The notes below the pieces were generated by a model. The model was given only the letters and a program-made list of their open reading frames with translations, had not been told where the DNA came from and did not search any database. The translations under genes were made by a program, and so were the position numbers. From CALXQW01 sp031553045 (GTDB taxonomy: Bacteria; Verrucomicrobiota; Verrucomicrobiia; Opitutales; Intestinicryptomonadaceae), in NCBI GenBank assembly GCA_031553045.1, contig JAVBLZ010000006.1:124001-188000 (forward strand): a stretch of 64,000 bases of DNA. The letters are read 5' to 3'. Shown here piece after piece: positions 18,803 to 26,480 of this stretch (the first letter of the stretch is position 1; every line of letters starts with the position of its first letter).

Positions 18803-20182
18803 ATGGCTAAGCTTCCAAATAAAAAAAATGGTACAGAGTACCCCAATAAGGCGTATAAATGGGGGATTTATGGCATAAGAGAATTTTTGCCCAATGATTT
18901 TGCAAGACTTAAAAATATCTTTAAGTCTTTAAAACATAAAAATTTTTCCATTTTTTTAATTGGGCAATGTATAACTTTGGTGGGCGCATGGATTCAGCAG
19001 ATAGCATTGGGTTGGCTCACTTTTGAGATAACAAATTCATTATTTTTGCTTTCTCTTACCGTTTTTCTTACGCAGATACCAACTCTTTTCATAACGCCTT
19101 TTGCGGGTTTTGTTAGCGATAAATTTGACTGCAAACGCATATTGCTCATAACGCAATCTTCATTTATGATGATTGCATTTGCGCTTACTGTTGCATCGTT
19201 TTTTGGGTGGATAAATTTATATTTTATTTTGGTGATAAGTTTTATTTTTGGCGTAACAACAAGTTTTGATGCGCCTACAAGGCAGTCTTTTTATTCCCAA
19301 CTTGTGCCTAAAGAAGACTTAAGCAATGCGATAGCGTTATTTTCCACAATATTCAATTCATCAAGATTTATAGGGCCTGCATTGGGTGGGCTTATGATTT
19401 CAAGATGGGATGTGTCTTTTTGTTTTCTTGTAAATACGCTTACATTCACGGCAAGTCTTTTTGCGCTAACCCGTATAATCCCCAATAGACCGCCAAAGCG
19501 CGACAGTGCGCCGGTTCTTACTGAAATTAAAGAAGGCTTTGTTTACATGGCAAATTCAGTGCCAATTAGGGCAATAATAATTTTATTGATGGTGGTGTGT
19601 TTTGCAGGGCTGCCATTTACAATGCTAATGCCCGCTTTTGCAAAAGAGGTCTTGAGAGGCGACAGCACTTTGCTCGGCAACCTGATGAGTTGTGTTGGTA
19701 TTGGTGCATTTGTGGCGGCATTATTTTTAGCCGCCAGAAGCAGCGTTTATGGCATAGGCAAGGTTATAACTTTTGGGACATCAACTTTGGGTGTTTCAAT
19801 AGCCTTAATTTCTTGGGTAAGAAACCCCTTGTTGGCTTGTTTTATATGCCTTTTCATAGGTTTTGGCATCATAGCCACCGCAGCAAGTTGTAACACTATC
19901 CTGCAAACTTTGGTGGAAAATTCAAAGAGGGGCAGAGTTATGAGTATCTACACAATGTGTCTATTTGGGATACCGCCAATAGGCAGCATATTTCAAGGCT
20001 ACATATCAAGATTTTTAGATGCGCACTACATAACTTTTATATGCGGTTTAGTCTGCGTATTAAGCGCAATAATTTTTGAATATTTCAGACCCACAATCCG
20101 CAAACACGCCCGCAAGATTATTGCCGATAAAGACATTATCCCAGAAATTGCGAGGGGCTTGAATCCGGAACAAAACAGGTAG
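18803..20182 (+). CDS. Major facilitator superfamily exporter (EntS-like MFS_3 type)
   Basis: An inner-membrane transporter of 459 residues with about 12 hydrophobic helices after a polar 45-residue N-terminal tail. Family marks include FAGFVSDKFDCKR (the motif A loop between helices 2 and 3) near residue 99 and DAPTRQSFYSQLVPKEDLSNAIALFS near 156, typical of the MFS_3/EntS group that exports siderophores or drugs. The substrate is not deducible. It stands alone between the giant secreted protein gene and the convergent murA. A TTGAGA...TAAAGT promoter-like pair lies close upstream of the ATG. C-terminally it ends with a polar 30-residue tail. Confidence 0.85.
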   Translation: MAKLPNKKNGTEYPNKAYKWGIYGIREFLPNDFARLKNIFKSLKHKNFSIFLIGQCITLVGAWIQQIALGWLTFEITNSLFLLSLTVFLTQIPTLFITPFAGFVSDKFDCKRILLITQSSFMMIAFALTVASFFGWINLYFILVISFIFGVTTSFDAPTRQSFYSQLVPKEDLSNAIALFSTIFNSSRFIGPALGGLMISRWDVSFCFLVNTLTFTASLFALTRIIPNRPPKRDSAPVLTEIKEGFVYMANSVPIRAIIILLMVVCFAGLPFTMLMPAFAKEVLRGDSTLLGNLMSCVGIGAFVAALFLAARSSVYGIGKVITFGTSTLGVSIALISWVRNPLLACFICLFIGFGIIATAASCNTILQTLVENSKRGRVMSIYTMCLFGIPPIGSIFQGYISRFLDAHYITFICGLVCVLSAIIFEYFRPTIRKHARKIIADKDIIPEIARGLNPEQNR

Positions 20183-20206
20183 GGCAGCTTTATCTGTTAT
20201 ATAAAA

Positions 20207-21478
20207 TTAAACTTCTTTTTCACGGCTGATTACAGCGCCAAGCGAGGCAAGCTTTTTATCAATACCGTCATAACCCCTGTCCAGATGGTAAATGCGGTTG
20301 ATTAAAGTTTCCCCGTCGGCGCAGAGTGCGGCTATTAGCAGTGCGGCGCTTGCACGCAAGTCGCTAGCCATAATGGGCGCACCAGAAAGCTTGCTTTTGC
20401 CGCTTATTATGGCGCTAGAACCTTCTCTTGAAATGTTTGCGCCAAGCCTCATTAATTCGCTTACGTGCATAAAACGTTCAGGGTATATGCGCTCCGTTAC
20501 TATTGATATGCCGTTTACCTGCGTCAATAATGCACAAAGCTGTGCTTGCAAATCCGTAGGAAAGCCTGGGTGAGGCAGGGTGATAGCTTCTACCGGAGAG
20601 AGTTTGGTTTTAGCCGCATCAATATAAATTTCATTGGCGTTTTTAATTTCCAGATTTGCGCCCGCCCTTGATAGTATATCTAAGAGTGCCCCCAAATCTT
20701 TTTTACGAGCACCCTTTACAAGAACTTTGCCTTTTGTAGCAAGTGCGGCGATTATCCAAGTGCCCGCTTCAATCCTATCTGGAAGCACTTTGTGCGTTAC
20801 GCCGCCCAGCATTGGCACGCCTGTAATAGTAAGTGTGGGTGTGTCCACGCCTTCAATGAGTGCGCCCATAGAGTTCAACATCTTGCACAAATCGCCGATT
20901 TCAGGCTCACAAGCGGCGTTTTCTATGATAGTAGTGCCGCTTGCGGTAACGGCCGCCATCAAAATATTTGCAGTGCCCGTTACCGTGCTGCCGTATCTGC
21001 CGCCCAAATAGATGTGTGCGCCCTTGAGCCTTCTGGCGTCAACGCAAATATATCCGTTTTGGATTTCAACTTCACAACCCAGTGCTTTCAAGCCTTTGAT
21101 GTGCAAATCGACAGGGCGTGCGCCAATGACACATCCGCCGGGCATGGATACTTGCGCCTTACGCAGACGCCCCGCAAGCGGACCCAAAAGGCAAATGCTT
21201 GCACGCATTTTTCTCACCAAATCATAGGGTGCAAATGAGCTGATTTCTTTTGCTTCAATTTCCCAGACACCGTTGCCAAGGTTATCAACTCTTGCGCCAA
21301 CGGCTCTCAAAATTTCAGCCATAAAACGCACGTCGCTTAAATCGGGCACATTTTTAATCACGCATTTTTCCTGTGTAAGCAGGGTTGCCGCAAATATGGG
21401 CAAACAGGCATTTTTTGCGCCTGAAACGGCAACTTCACCCTTTAATTTAGTTCCACCTTTTATACGTAAAGAATCCAT
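20207..21478 (-). CDS. murA: UDP-N-acetylglucosamine 1-carboxyvinyltransferase MurA
   Basis: MurA transfers enolpyruvate from PEP to UDP-GlcNAc, the first committed step of peptidoglycan synthesis in the cytosol. The protein begins MDSLRIKGGTKLKGEV, with the family-typical SGAKNACLPI next. The PEP-binding catalytic Cys is in MPGGCVIGARPVDLH near residue 116, so the enzyme is the fosfomycin-sensitive Cys type. At 423 residues it is full length. I start at the ATG at 21478, since an upstream in-frame ATG (21526) would add 16 residues absent from the family and lies within a hairpin. That hairpin with T-run ends 5 nt before the ATG, see the separate entry. Confidence 0.96.
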   Translation of the reverse strand: MDSLRIKGGTKLKGEVAVSGAKNACLPIFAATLLTQEKCVIKNVPDLSDVRFMAEILRAVGARVDNLGNGVWEIEAKEISSFAPYDLVRKMRASICLLGPLAGRLRKAQVSMPGGCVIGARPVDLHIKGLKALGCEVEIQNGYICVDARRLKGAHIYLGGRYGSTVTGTANILMAAVTASGTTIIENAACEPEIGDLCKMLNSMGALIEGVDTPTLTITGVPMLGGVTHKVLPDRIEAGTWIIAALATKGKVLVKGARKKDLGALLDILSRAGANLEIKNANEIYIDAAKTKLSPVEAITLPHPGFPTDLQAQLCALLTQVNGISIVTERIYPERFMHVSELMRLGANISREGSSAIISGKSKLSGAPIMASDLRASAALLIAALCADGETLINRIYHLDRGYDGIDKKLASLGAVISREKEV

Positions 21479-21483
21479 AATAC

Positions 21484-21534
21484 AAAAAAATTGCGATGTC
21501 TCAAAAACCGAAAGATACGGTTTCAAGACATCGC
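21484..21534 (-). terminator. Strong hairpin with T-run directly before murA (terminator or attenuator)
   Basis: On the minus strand GCGATGTCT pairs perfectly with AGACATCGC (9 bp), and after a small internal loop AAACCG pairs with CGGTTT (6 bp) around a 7-nt loop. The structure is followed by seven T residues at 21490-21484. It ends transcription of the Arg/Gly-rich protein gene, but murA starts only 5 nt later, so it can also control murA by attenuation or by hiding its translation start. Confidence 0.8.
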
Positions 21535-21563
21535 ATAAATGTCAAACAAAAGTGTCTGAAAAA

Positions 21564-22319
21564 TTATTCGCCGGCTTTTGGAGCGCTAGAATTTCCGCCT
21601 TTATTGCCACCCTCACGGTTTGGGTTGTTGAACCTGCGACCGTGGTTGTTTCTGCGATGGAAGTTTTTGCCGCCCTTGCCACGATTATCTCTGTGGAAGT
21701 TGCCGCCTTCACGCCTGCGGAAGTTACCGTCTTTATTTCTGAACTTGTTATCTTTATCAAAAGGTTTTTTCTCGCTCTTTTTTGAAGAGAATATTTTTGA
21801 GATAATGCTTTTGATTCTGCTGAACAAGCCGCCTTTCTGTGGTTTTTCCGCCGAGTATGTTACTTCCGCCTTTTTGAAATCATCTCTTGGACCGCGCTTT
21901 GACTTATTGAAACGCTTGTCGCCAGATAATGAAATATCTACAGGCTTTTGTTCATTTGACGAAGTATCAAAAACAGGACCTTTTGGGTCTGAATTTGAAT
22001 CTTCAACAACTTCCGCAGAGTCTTCATTAAAGGCTGGTGCGGTTGTTGTATGCTCATGGGATTTCTCTTTTTTAGGATGCCCTGCGGCGTGTCTGCCACT
22101 GAGTTTTTCAGATACGTTACCCATATCTTCCACTGCGCCGCAAGACGCCGATTGCTGACCTTGTGCTGAGCCCGAAGACTTGTTGCCAAGCTTTCTGTTG
22201 CGGCCATTTTTACGGAACTGTGTGGAGGTGTTACGCTCAGCGATTTGTGCAGACTTTGAGTCTGTTGAAGAAGCATTTTCTGCTGAGGAAGAATTGCTTT
22301 CTGTATTGTTATTTTGCAT
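21564..22319 (-). CDS. Disordered, highly charged Arg/Gly/Asn-rich protein, 251 residues
   Basis: Not a recognised family. The first 130 residues are Ser/Asn/Glu-rich and low complexity. Residues about 165-185 hold a short amphipathic helix, FSRIKSIISKIFSSKK. The last 60 residues are an Arg/Gly/Asn/His-rich tail with repeats such as GGNFHRDNRGKGGKNFHRR, resembling RGG-type RNA-binding tails. No signal peptide or membrane segment is seen, so it is probably cytosolic. The opposite strand also has a long open frame (21496-22158). The minus-strand reading is preferred because a matching terminator follows it and its composition is like known RNA-binding tails. A structured leader candidate lies upstream (22359-22496). 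It may bind RNA; this is inference. Confidence 0.68.
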   Translation of the reverse strand: MQNNNTESNSSSAENASSTDSKSAQIAERNTSTQFRKNGRNRKLGNKSSGSAQGQQSASCGAVEDMGNVSEKLSGRHAAGHPKKEKSHEHTTTAPAFNEDSAEVVEDSNSDPKGPVFDTSSNEQKPVDISLSGDKRFNKSKRGPRDDFKKAEVTYSAEKPQKGGLFSRIKSIISKIFSSKKSEKKPFDKDNKFRNKDGNFRRREGGNFHRDNRGKGGKNFHRRNNHGRRFNNPNREGGNKGGNSSAPKAGE

Positions 22320-22358
22320 GCTATTTATTTATTTTGTCGGGTGTGTTAGGTGCGAATC

Positions 22359-22496
22359 TTCGACAGGCAAAAGTCCGCAATATCAGATACTGCAACCCGA
22401 AAGAACGAGTATCTGAAAGATGATGTTGTTGCTGGCATAATGAGCGTTGGCTTCTCGCATCAAAAAATACCTGTCCGAAATTGTTGCAACAACATC
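22359..22496. ncRNA. Candidate structured, pseudoknot-capable RNA or leader in the gap upstream of the Arg/Gly-rich protein gene
   Basis: The 257-nt gap between the sulfatase gene and the Arg/Gly-rich protein gene holds three sets of complementary arms. GATGTTGTTGC (22422-22432) pairs perfectly with GCAACAACATC (22486-22496). CAGATACT (22384-22391) pairs with AGTATCTG (22408-22415). TTCGACAGG (22359-22367) pairs with CCTGTCCGAA (22470-22479) with one bulge. The third helix crosses the first, so together they would make a pseudoknot. On the minus strand this would be the 5' leader of the Arg/Gly-rich protein gene; a separate small RNA on either strand is also possible. No known RNA family was recognised. 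Confidence 0.45.
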
Positions 22497-22576
22497 GAAT
22501 TAAAGCGTAAGAACAAAACAAGTTTTTATGCATTTTACAATGTTTTTTTTATGAATAGCTTAAATTTTTAAGTATT

Positions 22577-24094
22577 CTAATCATCAAATTCTAACGACTC
22601 TGTGGGGATTTTGCTTGCTTCCAGAAAGGAATCCCAAGAGCCGAAGTCTTTTGAAGGCTTAACCCATGGCACTTTATCTACCCAAGAACAGTCTTCACCC
22701 AATGCCCTGAAATCGCCATCTTTTTTGAGTTCTGAGAGCATTTTTTCTTCAAGACTTTTTAAGATTTGCTGGTAATCTGGGTTGAAGGCAAGGTTGTTTA
22801 TGCAGCTTTTATCTTTTTTCATGTCGTAAAGCTCATATTTTGGGCGTTTGCCGAAAGACAGCCTGTAATAGACATTAAACTTTCTTAATATGGATGATTT
22901 TGTCGGGCTGTCATCGCAATTTTTATAACCTGTTTCCGGGTTGCCTACAGGCCATCTGTCAGGCTCATAATTCAAGACAAAAAAGAAATCTTCAGTGCGT
23001 ATCGCCCTCACGGGGTAGCCCATGTTGTTGGGGCGTCCCAAGTCATGACGTTCTTTGCCGACAAGCATAAATTGGTCTTTTGAGGGCTCTGTGGGCGTAT
23101 CGGTTGTCAGCAGATCCATAAGGCTTTTGCCCGTCATTTGAGGATGTTTTGGAATGCCCGCCAGCTCAAGAAAAGTTGGGGCAAAGTCTCTGACATTTAC
23201 GAATGTTTGTTCACGTCTTGGTTTTGCAATTTTGCCCCAGCGTATTGCAAGAGGCACGTTAAAGCCGTCGTTGTAAATCTGACCTTTCACCCTTGGGAAG
23301 GGCATTCCGTGGTCTGAAGTATAGATAATTAAAGTGTTTTCAAGCTCTCCAATTTTTTCAAGATACTCTAAAACCTTGGCAACATGGGTGTCTGCATACT
23401 CAATCTCAAATGCGTAATCTAAAAAATCACTGCGTATAATTTCAGAAGATGGATAGTATTTTGGAACTTTTACACTTTTAAAATCTTTGCCAGAACGTCT
23501 GCCAACGCCGTCTTCATAAGGTCTGTGGGGTTCGGTAAAACCCATCCAAAAGCAAAAAGGCTTGTCGGAAGGGCGGCTTGCCATGAAATTTTCTATGAAA
23601 TTTCTGGAATAGTCTATTTTTGAAATGTATTGCGCAGGAGGCTGTAAAGTGAATTTGTCATAATTTGGACCGGCGGGATTATTTTTTCTGCCTGAATTTA
23701 GATAGTCCCCAGGTGCCCAGCCTTTGCCTGTGAATCCGACGTAATATCCTGCATTTTCAAGCAAGTCAGGGTATGTGATAAATTCTTTTGGCCAAGGGTT
23801 AAAGTGCTGCACGCCTTCTTTAAGCTGCCAAGTATTTCTGCCCGTAGTAATGCTTGCCCTGCACGGCGCACATTTTGGGTTTGAGGTAAAGCAATTATCA
23901 AAAACTATGCCTTCTTTGGCGATTCTGTCAAAACTTGGCACATTTATCCAGTTATCGGTACCGTAACTTGCTGCGTGTTTACCCCAATCGTCGGCGATTA
24001 TGAAAAGTATGTTGGGGCGTTTGACTTCTGCAGCATTTAAGAGCTGTGCGGCAATTATGGATAAAATAAATAAAATTTTTTTTAGATTTTTCAT
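22577..24094 (-). CDS. Secreted Cys-type sulfatase
   Basis: An exported arylsulfatase-fold hydrolase of 505 residues with a signal peptide ending near LLNAAEVK. Metal-binding Asp residues occur in FIIADDWG (35-36). The sulfatase signature CAPCRASITTGR has its formylglycine Cys at about residue 75. Later ligands lie in TSDHGMPFPR, and a C-terminal subdomain is present. The layout resembles heparan N-sulfatase-like family members, but specificity cannot be read from sequence. A Cys-type sulfatase needs a formylglycine-generating enzyme or an anaerobic maturase, not seen here. It follows the beta-helix gene by 4 nt, so both probably serve breakdown of one sulfated glycan. The start chosen is the ATG at 24094, giving a good signal peptide. 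Confidence 0.9.
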   Translation of the reverse strand: MKNLKKILFILSIIAAQLLNAAEVKRPNILFIIADDWGKHAASYGTDNWINVPSFDRIAKEGIVFDNCFTSNPKCAPCRASITTGRNTWQLKEGVQHFNPWPKEFITYPDLLENAGYYVGFTGKGWAPGDYLNSGRKNNPAGPNYDKFTLQPPAQYISKIDYSRNFIENFMASRPSDKPFCFWMGFTEPHRPYEDGVGRRSGKDFKSVKVPKYYPSSEIIRSDFLDYAFEIEYADTHVAKVLEYLEKIGELENTLIIYTSDHGMPFPRVKGQIYNDGFNVPLAIRWGKIAKPRREQTFVNVRDFAPTFLELAGIPKHPQMTGKSLMDLLTTDTPTEPSKDQFMLVGKERHDLGRPNNMGYPVRAIRTEDFFFVLNYEPDRWPVGNPETGYKNCDDSPTKSSILRKFNVYYRLSFGKRPKYELYDMKKDKSCINNLAFNPDYQQILKSLEEKMLSELKKDGDFRALGEDCSWVDKVPWVKPSKDFGSWDSFLEASKIPTESLEFDD

Positions 24095-24098
24095 AAGA

Positions 24099-25610
24099 TT
24101 ACTTTCTATTATCAATAAACTTTATGCCTTGTTTACAGTCTTTAAATTTGTTGCCTGTTTCTTTAATATTTTTAAATATTTTATCTGAATCGCTTGGCAA
24201 ATCTTTTGCATAGTCTGCAAGGCAGATAATGCTCTCTTTATTGTTTGGCGCACCCCAGATATTACAGTTTATGAATATGCAATTTTTAATCAGAACATCT
24301 TTGGCGGGCACGCCTTCATACCAATAATTATTGTCTGAATCCAACAATATTCCGGCGGATGCAATGTTTTCAAAAGTACAATTTTCAATTAAGACATTTT
24401 GCGTTTTGATTAAAAAACCTCTTGCCCTGTTTGAGGAAACTTTAGTGCCAATAATTTCAACTTTTGGCATTGAACTTAAATTGCAGACAGTAGTGTTTTC
24501 TTTGGGTTTAAAATCTTTATCCAAGGTATAAGTTATTGTCAGATTTGCCTTATCTATTTCTTTTTTTAACACTTTTGCCGTAAGATTTTTATCTATACGC
24601 AAGAAGTTTGAAGCGCTGCCAAATGCGATTGTTTCGCCTTCGGAAGCTGAATATTCAAGCCAAGCCGCTTCCATACGTCCTGGTCGGCATTGATATATGT
24701 TTTTATCCAACTTTTTTAAAAACACGCTATACATCTGATGTATATTTGTCGCATCATCACCCATACCCTGAAAAATTGAATTTTTGATTAGAATTTCACC
24801 GTAACATTGATTAAAATGCGAGCCGTCGGCTGTGGTGCTCATTTTATACTCCGCCGATTTTGGCAAGAGTTTCCAGCCGTCTAAAGTTATATTTTTTGTG
24901 AAAGCCATGTAAGTACCCATGCCTGGGTAGGAATGTATTGTGAAGTTTTCCAAAATCACGTTTTCAGAATATAAAGCCCCAACACAACTAGGACCATAGA
25001 CTTCATACCTTGCAATGACATACGTACCTTTTTGAGGCGCTTGAAAGTCTGTTTCAACTCTCATGACATTTTCAGAAATTTTCTGAGTCTTGCCCTTGCT
25101 GCCAAGTTGATAAATATCGCAGCCTTTAGCTATGCAATTTTTTACAGGGTCGTAAGCTAAGACAGATTTAATTGGCACGCCTTCCCTAATTTTATAAGGA
25201 GATTCAACTCTCATTGTGAACCATTTTTCGCCGCTATTTAAAACTTCGCCGTAAGCGTAGGGCGGCTCAAGAGTGTCTATCACAAAATTTTTAAGAGCTA
25301 TGTTTTTTGAATTACTAAGTTTGAAAAGCTCAAAAATTCCTTTAATCATGAATGTTGAACCTTGGGCATCTATCGTGAAAGTATCGGCGTTTTCAATTAT
25401 GAACCCAGAGTCTATCAAATACGTGCCCGTGGGTATCAGCAAAGTTTTGATATTTTTTTCTACGCACTCTTTGATGGCGGTACGCAACGCATGAGAGTCT
25501 GAAATATCGTCATTAGGTTTTGCGCCGAAGTCTTTTAAATTTGCTATACCGTTTGCCTCGGCGTTTGCAGCTAAGATGAAGATGAAAATTAGTGAGAATA
25601 TTTTATGCAT
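24099..25610 (-). CDS. Secreted right-handed parallel beta-helix protein (pectate-lyase superfamily)
   Basis: 503 residues with a signal peptide (cleavage near ANAEANG). The segment NLKDFGAKPNDDISDSHALRTAI is the start typical of the pectate lyase superfamily (Pectate_lyase_3), and the rest is a series of beta-helix coils such as LIENCTFENIASAGILLDSDNN and VLIKNCIFINC. Such proteins are polysaccharide lyases or glycoside hydrolases, for example GH28, GH55 or GH110-like. I cannot pick the family or catalytic residues. Position 4 nt upstream of the sulfatase gene suggests co-expression and action on the same sulfated polysaccharide. Confidence 0.82.
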   Translation of the reverse strand: MHKIFSLIFIFILAANAEANGIANLKDFGAKPNDDISDSHALRTAIKECVEKNIKTLLIPTGTYLIDSGFIIENADTFTIDAQGSTFMIKGIFELFKLSNSKNIALKNFVIDTLEPPYAYGEVLNSGEKWFTMRVESPYKIREGVPIKSVLAYDPVKNCIAKGCDIYQLGSKGKTQKISENVMRVETDFQAPQKGTYVIARYEVYGPSCVGALYSENVILENFTIHSYPGMGTYMAFTKNITLDGWKLLPKSAEYKMSTTADGSHFNQCYGEILIKNSIFQGMGDDATNIHQMYSVFLKKLDKNIYQCRPGRMEAAWLEYSASEGETIAFGSASNFLRIDKNLTAKVLKKEIDKANLTITYTLDKDFKPKENTTVCNLSSMPKVEIIGTKVSSNRARGFLIKTQNVLIENCTFENIASAGILLDSDNNYWYEGVPAKDVLIKNCIFINCNIWGAPNNKESIICLADYAKDLPSDSDKIFKNIKETGNKFKDCKQGIKFIDNRK

Positions 25611-25659
25611 AAACTGCAATTAGACTATTCTCTGAAATTTTCATTTCAAGCAATTTGGC

Positions 25660-25689
25660 AAAAAAAAAGAGCTTCAGGTTATGAAGCTC
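25660..25689 (-). terminator. Intrinsic terminator of rpmI-rplT
   Basis: On the minus strand GAGCTTC and GAAGCTC form a perfect 7-bp stem with a 7-nt loop followed by nine T residues (25668-25660). It lies 23 nt after the rplT stop and ends the ribosomal protein transcript before the beta-helix gene. Confidence 0.85.
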
Positions 25690-25712
25690 ACAAATATTAA
25701 ATATTTTTTTAA

Positions 25713-26063
25713 TTAAAGCGCTTTTACTTTTGCAATCAAAGCGTCAAAAGCTGGCGCATCGTTGATTGCAAGTTCAGCTAATTGCTTGCGATCCATCTCA
25801 ATCTTGAGGGCTTTAAGACCGCTTACAAATACGCTGTATTTTAAGCCTGCTGTTCTGCAAGCAGCGTTAATTCTGGTTATCCAGAGGCTGCGGAATTCAC
25901 GCTTCTTAACGCGCCTATCGCGATATGCATATCTACCAGCGTGTTGTGCTGCGTCTTTTGCATAGCGGTACAAACGGGATTTGTTCCCGAAGTAGCCCCT
26001 GGTTGTTCTCATCAGACGCTGTCTGCGTCTGCGGCTTTGTCCTGCATTTGTTACTCTTGGCAT
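25713..26063 (-). CDS. rplT: 50S ribosomal protein L20
   Basis: 116 residues, starting MPRVTNAGQSRRRRQRL and containing the L20 core KSRLYRYAKDA, REFRSLWITRINAACR and LKYSVFVSGL. L20 binds 23S rRNA domain II early in 50S assembly and in many bacteria represses its own operon. It follows rpmI with an 87-nt gap. infC, the usual first gene of this operon, is not adjacent. Confidence 0.98.
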   Translation of the reverse strand: MPRVTNAGQSRRRRQRLMRTTRGYFGNKSRLYRYAKDAAQHAGRYAYRDRRVKKREFRSLWITRINAACRTAGLKYSVFVSGLKALKIEMDRKQLAELAINDAPAFDALIAKVKAL

Positions 26064-26150
26064 GTTTTATCTTTCTGATTTTTTTGATTAGCCTGAGGGT
26101 CGCCTTAATTTACACCCCTTTAGCCGAATTATTATTGTACTTTAAGGTTA

Positions 26151-26342
26151 TTAAGCAAAGGGCATGGCTTTTTTGAAATTAGCCTGCATACCTTCAGCAA
26201 CTGCCTTATCTGAACCCATAGAGCGTTTTTGTTTAATGCTCTTTGCGCTGAGAAGGTGGCGCTTGCCTGGGCTGCGGCGCATAAGCTTGCCACTGCCTGT
26301 AACCTTGAAGCGTTTAACTATTGATTTTTTTGTCTTTTGCAT
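26151..26342 (-). CDS. rpmI: 50S ribosomal protein L35
   Basis: 63 residues with the L35 pattern KKSIVKRFKVTGSGKLMR, then RRSPGKRHLLSAKS. A small basic protein of the large subunit. It is the first gene of a two-gene rpmI-rplT unit, with the divergent lipoprotein gene 138 nt upstream. There is no obvious Shine-Dalgarno motif before the ATG. Confidence 0.97.
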   Translation of the reverse strand: MQKTKKSIVKRFKVTGSGKLMRRSPGKRHLLSAKSIKQKRSMGSDKAVAEGMQANFKKAMPFA

Positions 26343-26480
26343 TGTGCTTAATAAAAGCCGTAAAATGAATAGGATTTAAAATATTTGTAAAGCTTTTTTG
26401 TAAAAAAGTTTTATGCACACTATTCTGGAAGATAAAAAAAGATTGATGAATCTGTCTTATTATGGCAGACTGATTTGCTT

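Noticed and set aside
20292..21238. Several plus-strand open frames opposite murA
   Set aside because: murA is a secure match over its whole length, and these frames have no recognisable features.
21496..22158. Plus-strand open frame of 220 codons opposite the Arg/Gly-rich protein gene
   Set aside because: Its Leu/Phe/Pro-rich product looks like a mirror of a low-complexity gene; the minus-strand frame has a matching terminator downstream and a longer, start-to-stop reading.
22321..22533. Possible tmRNA or short coding frame in the structured gap
   Set aside because: No alanine-tRNA-like ends or recognisable tag sequence; the short frame has no family pattern. Left as an uncharacterised structured candidate.
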